A DNA stretch of 5,275 nucleotides. Origin: Bacillota bacterium (GTDB taxonomy: Bacteria; Bacillota; Clostridia; Oscillospirales; Ruminococcaceae). The number at the start of each line of letters is the position of its first letter. Within the stretch, counting starts at the first letter, position 1. Under the pieces are notes generated by a model, which was not told the DNA's origin, searched no databases, and worked only from the letters and a program-made list of their open reading frames with translations. A program made the position numbers and the translations under genes. Below are positions 1-5,275 of this stretch, piece by piece. The stretch covers positions 1 through 5,275 of the forward strand of contig JAKPGH010000097.1 of assembly GCA_029550985.1 (NCBI GenBank). The letters run 5' to 3'.

Positions 1-569
1 TAGCGCAGGATGCGGTTTCCCATGCGGTAACCCTTTTGCAGCACCTGGGCGATGACGTTTTCTCCCAGGCTTTCGTCCTCAATATGCATCACGGCGTGGT
101 GCAGTTCCGGATTAAAGGGTTCCCCCACCGCCCCGAAGGCCTCCACGCCGAAGGAGGCGAGAACCTCGGAAAAGCTCTTTTGAATCATGGCGTAGCCCTT
201 GGCAAACTCTTCGGTATGGCATGCAAAGGCGCTGGCCCGTTCAAAGTTGTCCTGTATGGGGAGTATCTTTTGCAGAGCCGCCGCCGTGGCCGCCTGGTAG
301 ATTTCGTCCTTTTCCCTTTGGGTGCGCTTTCGGTAGTTGTCGTATTCAGCCAGCAGCCGCAGGTATTGGTCCTGAAGCTCGTTGTACTTTTCCTGCAGCA
401 GTTCCAGTTCACTTTTTTGCGCAGGGGCGGCCTCTTGCGCTTCCTGCTCTGCGGGAGGCTCCTGCTCCGGGGCGGTTTCCACCTCCTGCTGGACAGAAGT
501 TCCGGCCTCTTGCTGCTCAGGAATCTCCTGCTCCTGGATTGGCGTTTTGTTCTCAGTATCCTTTCCCAC
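1..569 (-). CDS. grpE: GrpE, nucleotide exchange factor of the DnaK chaperone (3' end cut by window edge)
   Basis: GrpE is the cytosolic cochaperone that releases ADP from DnaK. 189 residues are visible, and the frame is open to the window edge. Residues 2-55 are a low-complexity Glu/Gln/Pro/Ala-rich tail. Residues 53-100 form the long coiled-coil helix, with the typical segment LLAEYDNYRKRTQREK (72-87). The C-terminal beta domain carries PFNPELHHAVM (151-161) and ends in GYRMGNRILR (180-189), the family's near-terminal motif, so only about ten residues should be missing. The start is GTG at 569-567: no ATG occurs in this frame before codon 128, and an AGGAGAGG site (587-580) lies 10 bases upstream. 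The gene follows hrcA after 24 bases and is presumably co-transcribed under CIRCE control. An antisense reading on the plus strand (36-821) and an overlapping minus frame (610-185) are shadows. Confidence 0.96.
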   Translation of the reverse strand, partial: MGKDTENKTPIQEQEIPEQQEAGTSVQQEVETAPEQEPPAEQEAQEAAPAQKSELELLQEKYNELQDQYLRLLAEYDNYRKRTQREKDEIYQAATAAALQKILPIQDNFERASAFACHTEEFAKGYAMIQKSFSEVLASFGVEAFGAVGEPFNPELHHAVMHIEDESLGENVIAQVLQKGYRMGNRILR

Positions 570-593
570 TTGTCCTTGTCCTCTCCTGTAATA

Positions 594-1631
594 TTATTGG
601 TGCAGTTCAAAGGTTTCGGTCAGCAGGTCTCCGAGGGTCTTGGCAAAGTACTCCAAATGTGGAATAATCCTGGCGTAATCGATCCGCACCGGGCCGATGA
701 GCCCCACGGTGCCGGCGGGCTCGCCGCCCACACGGTACTGGGTCACCACCACCGAGGAATCAGCAAGCTCCATGGAGTGGTTTTCTTTGCCGATAATCAC
801 CCGGAAACCATCCCCCTGTAGGGTAAAGAGAGACTGCAAGGTATCCCGTTTTTCCAGCAGCGCCAGAAGTTCGCCCACCAGCGACTTCAGCTCGCTGTAT
901 TCCAGCAGCTTGGCTCCGCCGCTCAGGTAATACTGGCCGTCGTTGATTTCTTTGCAAAGGTCAAAAACCGCCGTCAACAAGGGGGTAAAGATTTGGGAGT
1001 ATTCTCCCAGCACAACGGTGAGGGAATTGATGTAACTGGCGGAGACAGCGGCAATATTCATACCTTCCAGACGGGAGTTGGCAAACTTGTTGAAAAAGTC
1101 CACCAGCTTGTCGGTGACCTGAAAATCCAGCCGGCAAACTTTATTGCGGATTACTCCGTTGGAGGCAATCATCACAATCACCACTGTGTTTTGTCCCGCT
1201 ACAATCATCTCCACCCGGCGGATTCGCACCGTCTTGGGCGTGATGCTGGAGGTGACAGTGGCGCAGTTGGTGTAATCGGATAGAGCTTCGGCGGCGTCCT
1301 CCAGCAGCTTGTCGGGGTCGGGATTGCGCACATTAAAGAGCGAGTCAATTTCCCGGCGCTCCTCCTGCGTCAGAGGCTTGCAACGCATCAGGGAGTCGAT
1401 GTACTCCCGAAAACCCAAATGGCTGGGCACACGCCCCGCCGAAGTATGGGGCTGTTCCAAATAGCCCATCTCAAACAGCCACGCCATATCGCTGCGGATG
1501 GTGGCCGGGGAAACCTGAAAATCCAGCTTGGTGGACAGCAGCTTGGAGCCCACCGGTTCCCCGGTTTCGATGTAAGTTTCCACAATGGCGGCCAAAATTG
1601 CTTTCTTTCGCTCGCTTAACTTCACTTTCAC
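594..1631 (-). CDS. hrcA: HrcA, heat-inducible transcription repressor
   Basis: HrcA is a DNA-binding repressor of class I heat-shock genes. It binds the CIRCE operator and depends on GroEL for activity. The 345 residues match the usual family length. The N-terminal winged helix is clear: SPATIRSDMAWLFEMGYLEQ (41-60) is followed by PHTSAGRVPS (61-70) and the GFREYID segment (73-79), the HrcA signature. The central GAF-like domain and dimerisation region contain VIIGKEN (278-284), and the C-terminal signature GLIGPVRIDYARI (310-322) is intact. The start is GTG at 1631-1629, with a G-rich Shine-Dalgarno (1646-1638) 6 bases upstream; a second in-frame GTG lies two codons later. The stop is TAA at 596-594, just upstream of grpE. 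It is first in its operon and has a CIRCE in its own leader, so it is autoregulated by inference. Trp51 replaces the more common small or charged residue in the motif after the recognition helix, which is a minor variation. Confidence 0.98.
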   Translation of the reverse strand: MKVKLSERKKAILAAIVETYIETGEPVGSKLLSTKLDFQVSPATIRSDMAWLFEMGYLEQPHTSAGRVPSHLGFREYIDSLMRCKPLTQEERREIDSLFNVRNPDPDKLLEDAAEALSDYTNCATVTSSITPKTVRIRRVEMIVAGQNTVVIVMIASNGVIRNKVCRLDFQVTDKLVDFFNKFANSRLEGMNIAAVSASYINSLTVVLGEYSQIFTPLLTAVFDLCKEINDGQYYLSGGAKLLEYSELKSLVGELLALLEKRDTLQSLFTLQGDGFRVIIGKENHSMELADSSVVVTQYRVGGEPAGTVGLIGPVRIDYARIIPHLEYFAKTLGDLLTETFELHQ

Positions 1632-1686
1632 CAGCTGCTCCCCCCTTTCTGGTCAAAAGCCCGGCAGCAGGCGATTGTTAAAGGCG

Positions 1687-1713
1687 TTAGCACTCTTAGC
1701 CCTTGAGTGCTAG
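1687..1713 (-). promoter_or_regulatory. CIRCE operator (HrcA binding site)
   Basis: On the plus strand, TTAGCACTC (1687-1695), a 9-base spacer and GAGTGCTAG (1705-1713) match the CIRCE consensus TTAGCACTC-N9-GAGTGCTAA at 17 of 18 arm positions; only the last base differs. It lies between the hrcA promoter and the hrcA start codon and overlaps the predicted transcription start near 1711. Bound HrcA should therefore block transcription of hrcA-grpE. In the transcript the arms can also form a hairpin in the 5' leader. Confidence 0.97.
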
Positions 1714-1717
1714 GAAC

Positions 1718-1746
1718 ATTTTATACCGTTTCCCAAAGTTTGTCAA
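1718..1746 (-). promoter_or_regulatory. SigA-type promoter of the hrcA-grpE operon
   Basis: Read on the minus strand, a perfect -35 TTGACA (1746-1741) is followed by 17 bases and a -10 TAAAAT (1723-1718), one mismatch from TATAAT. An overlapping TATAAA (1725-1720) would give a 15-base spacer and is less likely. Transcription should start near 1711, inside the right arm of CIRCE, which fits repression by HrcA. The hrcA leader would then be about 80 bases. Confidence 0.85.
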
Positions 1747-1791
1747 GGGCTTTCATAAATTGTTTACAAGTGGATTTCCCCGCAGCAAAGC

Positions 1792-1827
1792 GGCAAACCG
1801 CCCTCCTTTTTCACCCCCGGGTTTGCC
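1792..1827. repeat. 8+8 bp perfect inverted repeat abutting the moxR promoter
   Basis: GGCAAACC (1792-1799) and GGTTTGCC (1820-1827) are exact reverse complements separated by 20 bases. The right arm ends immediately before the -35 hexamer at 1828. The placement suggests an operator for an unidentified regulator of the rightward operon. It could also be chance or part of an upstream transcript's hairpin. No T-run follows, so it is not a convincing terminator. Confidence 0.5.
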
Positions 1828-1856
1828 TTGAGAGGTTGCGGCGCCGGTGGTATAAT
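1828..1856 (+). promoter_or_regulatory. SigA-type extended -10 promoter of the moxR operon
   Basis: TTGAGA (1828-1833) and a perfect TATAAT (1851-1856) are separated by 17 bases. TGG directly precedes the -10 (1848-1850) and so supplies the extended -10 TGn element. Transcription should start near 1862-1864. This gives a leader of about 210 bases before the moxR start codon, unusually long for a simple operon. Confidence 0.8.
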
Positions 1857-1860
1857 AAAC

Positions 1861-2060
1861 CGCGAAAAGCAATGGATGCTGCCGCAATCCTTTCCATTTT
1901 TGGCACTCTTTTAACAGAAGGATTGTGCGCACGAATCCATTGACTCATATTTATCATTGCCGGGCATAAAACGCACCATACCTGTCTGATTCTGTAATGA
2001 TACACCCCGGAAAATTCGGGCATCCTATTCGAAAGATACCATTGCTATTCTTGTCGCTGG
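1861..2060 (+). other. Long structured 5' leader or possible small RNA, no recognised family
   Basis: This stretch between the moxR promoter and its ribosome binding site has several exact complementary segments. AGCAATGG (1868-1875) pairs with CCATTGCT (2039-2046), which would close almost the whole leader. ATGC (1876-1879) can stack inside it with GCAT (2020-2023), and GCGA (1862-1865) outside it with TCGC (2054-2057). Alternatively CAATGGAT (1870-1877) pairs with ATCCATTG (1935-1942), enclosing a second stem CAATCCTT (1885-1892) with AAGGATTG (1918-1925). A third stem is TATCATT (1952-1958) with AATGATA (1996-2002), extendable by a G-U and a C-G pair. A small hairpin is CCCGG (2006-2010) with TCGGG (2016-2020). 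I see no intrinsic terminator. I could not match it to 6S, SRP, RNase P, tmRNA or a known riboswitch core. It may be a cis-acting leader or a processed RNA; the function is unknown. Confidence 0.45.
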
Positions 2061-2072
2061 AAGGAAAATTTT

Positions 2073-3020
2073 ATGGATTACAACCTGATGCTCAAACAAA
2101 TTATTTCCAATGTGGAAAAGGTGATTGTGGACAAGCGCCGGGAGATTGAGCTGACCCTCATCACCCTGCTCTGTCGGGGGCACATCCTCATCGAGGACGT
2201 GCCCGGCGTCGGCAAAACCAGCCTTGCCTTTGCCCTTGCCAAATCCCTGAGCTGCTCCTTTAAGCGGATTCAGTTTACGCCGGACATCATGCCGGCGGAT
2301 ATCACCGGTTTTTCGGTGTTCAATCCCAAAACCGGGGATTTTGAATACCGTCCCGGGGCCATTTTAAGCCAGATTGTGCTGGCGGACGAAATCAACCGCA
2401 CCTCCCCCAAAACCCAAAGCTCTCTGCTGGAGGCCATGGAGGAAAAGCAGGTGACGGTGGACGGCACCACCTACCGCATCCGGGACCCCTTTATGGTGCT
2501 GGCCACCCAGAACCCGGTGGAGCATCTGGGCACCTACCCTCTGCCGGAAGCGCAGATGGACCGCTTCTTTATGCGGATTTCGCTGGGATACCCAAGCCCT
2601 GCGGAGGAAGCGAGGATGGTGACCCGCTTCGGCCGGGAAAATCCCCTGCAAACCTTGACGCCGGTGGCTTCGGGGTCGGACATTGTCATGGTACAGCAAT
2701 TGGTGGAGCAGGTGCATGTGGACAGCCGGGTGGTGGACTACATCATTCGCCTGGTCCGACACACCCGGGAAAATCCTTACGTGTCTTTGGGAGCCAGCCC
2801 CCGCGCCTCCATCGCCCTTTACAAGGCGTCCCAGGCGTGGGCTCTCTACAACCACCGGGAGTTTGTACTGCCCGACGACGTCATCCAAATGGCGCCCCAT
2901 GTGCTGTCCCACCGCATTGTCCTGCGGCAGGAGGGCAAGCTGAAGAAAATCACCCAGCAGGACATTGTAGCCATGGCGCTGCGGGAAGTTTCCGCCCCGG
3001 TGCTGCCCAAGGGCTGGTGA
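2073..3020 (+). CDS. MoxR-family AAA+ ATPase
   Basis: This is a cytosolic AAA+ ATPase of the MoxR group, 315 residues, typical of the family. MoxR proteins are thought to act as chaperone-like remodellers together with partner proteins encoded beside them. Visible motifs in order: Walker A VPGVGKTS (43-50, Lys48, Thr49), Walker B IVLADEINR (101-109, Asp105-Glu106), sensor 1 ATQNP (144-148), the arginine-finger region QMDRFF (161-166, Arg164) and sensor 2 GASPRAS (240-246, Arg244). The C-terminal lid contains FVLPDDV (264-270) and HVLSHRIVL (276-284). All catalytic residues are present. The ATG start has an AAGGA site (2061-2065) 7 bases upstream. It is the first gene of a rightward operon and is followed after 4 bases by the cyclase gene. 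The presence of DUF58 and transglutaminase-like genes downstream supports the assignment. The physiological substrate is unknown. Confidence 0.95.
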   Translation: MDYNLMLKQIISNVEKVIVDKRREIELTLITLLCRGHILIEDVPGVGKTSLAFALAKSLSCSFKRIQFTPDIMPADITGFSVFNPKTGDFEYRPGAILSQIVLADEINRTSPKTQSSLLEAMEEKQVTVDGTTYRIRDPFMVLATQNPVEHLGTYPLPEAQMDRFFMRISLGYPSPAEEARMVTRFGRENPLQTLTPVASGSDIVMVQQLVEQVHVDSRVVDYIIRLVRHTRENPYVSLGASPRASIALYKASQAWALYNHREFVLPDDVIQMAPHVLSHRIVLRQEGKLKKITQQDIVAMALREVSAPVLPKGW

Positions 3021-3024
3021 TGAC

Positions 3025-3687
3025 ATGTTAAAGATAAAGGACTTGACCCAACCCCTGTCTGCCGGCATGGAAGTGTACCCCGGCGACCCTCCGGTGACCT
3101 TCCGCTCCTATTCCGGCTACGGATATTTTACTTCCGAGTTTTCGCTGTCCGCCCACAGCGGCACCCACATCGATATGCCCCTCCACCGGATAGCGGGAAC
3201 TCCGTCGGTGGATAAAGCTCCCCTGGAGCGGTTTGTGCTGCCCTGCGCCGTGCTGGACGCCCCCGCCCTGCGGGATTTGGAGGTCGCCGACCTGCTGCCC
3301 CAGAAAGACCTTATTAAATCTTGCCCCGGTTTGCTGCTGCGAACCGGCTGGTCGAAACGGTATCAGACCCCCGGCTTTTACGAGGAGCATCCCGGCATCT
3401 CCCCCGAGGCCGCCCGCTGGCTGGTGGAGCAAGGGGTCGCGTTGGTGGGGATGGAAACGCCCTCGGTTCACGCCGCCCTCCATCGGGAGGTACACGACAT
3501 CTTTTTGCAGGCCGATGTGATTCTGCTGGAAACCCTCGCCGATTTGACCGGGCTGCCCGCTCAGGTGACTCTCTGCGCCGCCCCTTTGAAGCTGCGGGGG
3601 CTGGAGGCCTCCCCTGTGCGGGCATTCGCCGTCTGGGAAACTTCTTTGGAAAACCAACCGACCGGGATGAAAGGTGCACCTGCATGA
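3025..3687 (+). CDS. Cyclase-family metal hydrolase (kynurenine formamidase-like)
   Basis: The 220-residue protein belongs to the cyclase family, which includes KynB-type arylformamidase and isatin hydrolase. These use one or two metal ions to hydrolyse amide or lactam bonds. The signature HSGTHIDMPLH (44-54) supplies His44, His48, Asp50 and His54. His157 and Glu169, 12 residues apart, match the spacing of the remaining metal ligands as I recall them from KynB. The N-terminal DLTQPLSAGMEVYPGDP (6-22) and the LLLRTGW strand (103-109) are also family-typical. The usual GxDxPSVD segment reads GMETPSVH (142-149), so substrate specificity may differ. ATG at 3025 is preceded by GGTGAT (3016-3021), which can pair with the 3' end of 16S rRNA and overlaps the moxR stop. 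The stop overlaps the next start by ATGA. No tryptophan-degradation gene is nearby, so the true substrate is open. I therefore give no kynB symbol. Confidence 0.85.
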   Translation: MLKIKDLTQPLSAGMEVYPGDPPVTFRSYSGYGYFTSEFSLSAHSGTHIDMPLHRIAGTPSVDKAPLERFVLPCAVLDAPALRDLEVADLLPQKDLIKSCPGLLLRTGWSKRYQTPGFYEEHPGISPEAARWLVEQGVALVGMETPSVHAALHREVHDIFLQADVILLETLADLTGLPAQVTLCAAPLKLRGLEASPVRAFAVWETSLENQPTGMKGAPA

Positions 3688-4865
3688 TACAATCTCGTTT
3701 ACTGTACGCCTTTTCCCTGATTTTTTCCCTGCTTCTGGCGTTGGGGTACGGCGACGGCTCCCTGGGCTTTACCCTGTGTTATTCCCTGCTGCTTTTGTTC
3801 CTTCTCGCTCTGGCCACCATCCTTTTAGTTCCCGCCTCCATTGCGGTGGACCAAAGTTTGGAGCAGAACGTCATCTTTAAAGGAGAAACCGTCACCTACA
3901 CTCTGCACATTAAAAACCGGGGATGGTTCTTTTATCCCAGGGTGATGTGCCAGCTCAAAAACGGCGAGCTTGCCGCCTACGGGGAAAGTCAGCTCTTCTT
4001 CCCCCTTCTGCCGCGGGGAAAACTGCAGCGGGAATACCACTTAACCTTTCCCTACCGTGGCGTTTACGACTTAGGGGTGGAAAAGCTGGTGGTGGTGGAT
4101 TTTCTAGGGCTTTTTCGCAAAACCATCCGCCCCAGGGCCGCCCTGTCGGTGAAGGTGTATCCCAAAAGCGACGAAAACTTTTTGCTGATGCTGCAGGGCG
4201 GGCCGCAAAAAACCGCCATGTTCACCGACCCCTTTCAGGAGGACTACAGCTCGGTGGCGGACGTGCGGAAATACGTCACCTCCGACTCCCTGCGAAAGGT
4301 GCACTGGAAGCTTTCCGCCAAGCGGGGGGAGTTGATGGTAAAAAACTTCAACGCCTACGAGCCCGACCGTCTCATTCTGCTGCTGGATACCCGGGCTTTG
4401 CCCCTTTCCCCCATGGACGCCGCCGCGTTGGAGGACGCCATGGTGGGCTATCTGGCTGCCGCCGCCGACTACTGTGTGAGGGGCAGCCTTTCCGCCGATT
4501 TGATTTACGGCAGAAAGGACGGCAACCAGTTCACCCTCAACCCGGGGGACGACGCTGCCCAGGTGTTTGAGCTGCTGGCCGCCATCCCCTTTGGGGAAAA
4601 GGAGTCGGTGGTCCCCGTGGTTTCCGAAATATCGGGGCCCTACAATTTAATTGTCTTTCTGGCTCTGCTGGATCAGGAAGTCCACGATGCGCTCAAAGAG
4701 CTGATTTCCTTTGACCACAACTTAACCCTTTATGTCTTTTCCTCCCCCGCTCTGCCCTTAACGGAGGAAAAGGAATACCTGCTGGAAAGCCTGAAGGCCT
4801 ACGGCGCCAAGGTTCATCCAGTGGTTTTGGAGCCGGAGGAGGAAATGCCGCCGGCATCGCTATAA
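3684..4865 (+). CDS. DUF58 domain protein, membrane anchored
   Basis: The 393-residue protein has two N-terminal hydrophobic segments (about 6-23 and 27-50), then an extracytoplasmic-type or linker beta region (about 55-150) and a DUF58 domain. The DUF58 core is seen at 192-220: ADVRKYVTSDSLRKVHWKLS (192-211) followed by AKRGELMVK, close to the family pattern VREY..GD..R.IdWk.sAR...L.vk. A von Willebrand A-like strand follows, LILLLDTR (230-237), but the MIDAS motif DxSxS is not intact (DTRAL), as is common in this family. DUF58 proteins are encoded beside MoxR ATPases and are presumed partners. The ATG at 3684 overlaps the cyclase stop as ATGA and has AAAGGTG (3670-3676) 7 bases upstream. 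A longer in-frame reading from 3321 would overlap the cyclase gene by hundreds of bases and is rejected. The C-terminal region (about 315-390) looks like a continuation of the Rossmann-like fold. Confidence 0.92.
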   Translation: MIQSRLLYAFSLIFSLLLALGYGDGSLGFTLCYSLLLLFLLALATILLVPASIAVDQSLEQNVIFKGETVTYTLHIKNRGWFFYPRVMCQLKNGELAAYGESQLFFPLLPRGKLQREYHLTFPYRGVYDLGVEKLVVVDFLGLFRKTIRPRAALSVKVYPKSDENFLLMLQGGPQKTAMFTDPFQEDYSSVADVRKYVTSDSLRKVHWKLSAKRGELMVKNFNAYEPDRLILLLDTRALPLSPMDAAALEDAMVGYLAAAADYCVRGSLSADLIYGRKDGNQFTLNPGDDAAQVFELLAAIPFGEKESVVPVVSEISGPYNLIVFLALLDQEVHDALKELISFDHNLTLYVFSSPALPLTEEKEYLLESLKAYGAKVHPVVLEPEEEMPPASL

Positions 4866-4890
4866 TCCATTTTGGTTTGGGGGTACCCCT

Positions 4891-5275
4891 TTGTCGCTGC
4901 GCAACAAGCTGTCAGACACTCTGTTCCGCTTTCTCATAGGGGCGGTATACGCCTATGCCCTGTCCTGGGTCATCCTCTCCGCCACCATCCTGGAGGTGGA
5001 CGGCGCGTTCCTGCTGCGCCTTTGCTTTTTGTGTTCGGCGGTTTGGAGCTTGCTGTTTTGGAACAAGTGGACTTTTCTTTCCGGCTTGGGGCTTGCGCTT
5101 CTCTTTGCCGGGGGAGCCGTCTTTTCCCTCTACCGCCAGGATTTTGAAGCCGCCTGGTGGACCGAGCTTTCCGCCCTTGTGCAGGAGCTGTACCGGTTTG
5201 CCGTCAACCAGCTCCCCTACCGGCCGGAATACAGCGTCTACTTTTCCAAGGGGCTGGCTTTTTTGCTCACCCTCC
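4891..5275 (+). CDS. Membrane protein, probable TgpA-like transglutaminase (N-terminal part only)
   Basis: 128 residues are visible before the window edge. They are strongly hydrophobic: likely membrane helices at about 11-34, 39-56 and 60-80, then a more polar segment with aromatic residues (81-118) and another hydrophobic start at 121. No catalytic domain is in view. The transglutaminase assignment is inferred from position: in the common moxR-DUF58 cluster the next gene usually encodes a protein with several N-terminal membrane helices and a C-terminal transglutaminase-like domain. TTG (4891-4893) is chosen as the start because the frame has no ATG, GTG or TTG between 4801 and 4891, and a GGGGGT site (4879-4884) lies 6 bases upstream. 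The gap from the DUF58 stop is 25 bases. The overlapping frame starting at 4872 contains many Pro/Arg/His residues and is a shadow. Confidence 0.75.
   Translation, partial: MSLRNKLSDTLFRFLIGAVYAYALSWVILSATILEVDGAFLLRLCFLCSAVWSLLFWNKWTFLSGLGLALLFAGGAVFSLYRQDFEAAWWTELSALVQELYRFAVNQLPYRPEYSVYFSKGLAFLLTL

Larger units (their letters stand above)
1632..2072. other. Intergenic region between hrcA and moxR, divergent promoters
   Basis: This 441-base stretch has no convincing protein gene of ordinary size. It contains, from left to right, the hrcA leader with CIRCE, the leftward promoter, about 45 bases without a recognised signal (1747-1791), the inverted repeat at 1792-1827, the rightward promoter and the long structured leader. 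ORFs of 70-78 codons on either strand here have no supporting start signals and overlap the control sites. Confidence 0.7.

Noticed and set aside
185..610. 141-codon minus-strand ORF overlapping grpE
   Set aside because: It is out of frame with the real GrpE reading, Arg/Ser-rich, and lacks any domain.
36..821. 261-codon ORF on the plus strand
   Set aside because: It is antisense to grpE and hrcA, whose motifs are unmistakable. Its translation is Leu/Arg/Phe-rich and matches no family I know.
1784..1810. Intrinsic terminator at GCGGCAAACCGC followed by T-rich DNA
   Set aside because: The stem is only 4 bp and the T-run is short and delayed. No upstream rightward gene needs termination here.
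1861..2060. Leader taken as 6S RNA, SRP RNA or a known riboswitch
   Set aside because: The end-to-end pairing and length recall 6S RNA, but the internal hairpins and missing terminator do not fit. I found no conserved core of SRP RNA, RNase P, tmRNA, T-box or common riboswitches by eye, so I leave it unnamed.
2364..3068. 234-codon minus-strand ORF opposite moxR
   Set aside because: It is antisense to the complete MoxR ATPase. It is rich in His, Gly and Gln, typical of a shadow of GC-rich coding DNA.
3028..3657. 209-codon minus-strand ORF opposite the cyclase gene
   Set aside because: The plus-strand cyclase has all its metal ligands; the antisense frame has no recognisable motif.
3321..3683. 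N-terminal extension of the DUF58 protein
   Set aside because: The extension overlaps the cyclase gene in another frame and reads as Arg/Gly-rich shadow. The ATG at 3684 has a good ribosome binding site and is followed at once by membrane helices.
3923..4570. 215-codon plus-strand ORF inside the DUF58 gene
   Set aside because: It is a shadow frame rich in Arg, Gly and Pro, with no domain, inside a clear DUF58 protein.

Overview
This window looks like chromosomal DNA from a Gram-positive anaerobe of the Bacillota, probably class Clostridia. The evidence is an hrcA-grpE heat-shock operon behind a CIRCE operator, SigA-type promoters, AGGAG/GGTGAT-type ribosome binding sites and moderately GC-rich coding DNA. 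An Oscillospirales/Ruminococcaceae-like host is my guess and is not proven by the sequence. I see no mobile element, tRNA, rRNA or CRISPR array.

Left part (1-1746, minus strand): the start of a class I heat-shock operon. A SigA-like promoter (1746-1718) is overlapped at its start site by a CIRCE operator (1687-1713). It drives hrcA, the repressor that binds CIRCE, and then grpE, the nucleotide exchange factor for DnaK. grpE uses a GTG start and runs off the left edge with only its last few residues missing. dnaK and dnaJ would be expected just outside.

Middle (about 1714-2072): an intergenic region of about 440 bases between hrcA and the rightward genes (1632-2072). Besides the heat-shock control sites it holds an 8+8 bp inverted repeat (1792-1827) directly abutting a strong rightward extended -10 promoter (1828-1856). 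A leader of about 210 bases follows (about 1862-2072). It has several perfect complementary segments, including two mutually exclusive pairings of the same 5' segment, and a possible 23-codon ORF. I do not recognise it as a known RNA family; it is the least explained part of the window.

Right part (2073-5275, plus strand): a tightly packed operon. It encodes a MoxR-type AAA+ ATPase, a metal-dependent cyclase/kynurenine-formamidase-family hydrolase, a membrane-anchored DUF58 protein, and the N-terminal membrane part of what is probably a TgpA-like transglutaminase protein, cut by the right edge. MoxR, DUF58 and transglutaminase-like membrane proteins form a widespread conserved gene cluster, thought to be an ATPase working with membrane-bound partner proteins. 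The cyclase gene inserted between moxR and the DUF58 gene, joined by a 4 bp gap on one side and a 4 bp ATGA overlap on the other, is not part of the usual cluster and is the most notable gene-content feature.
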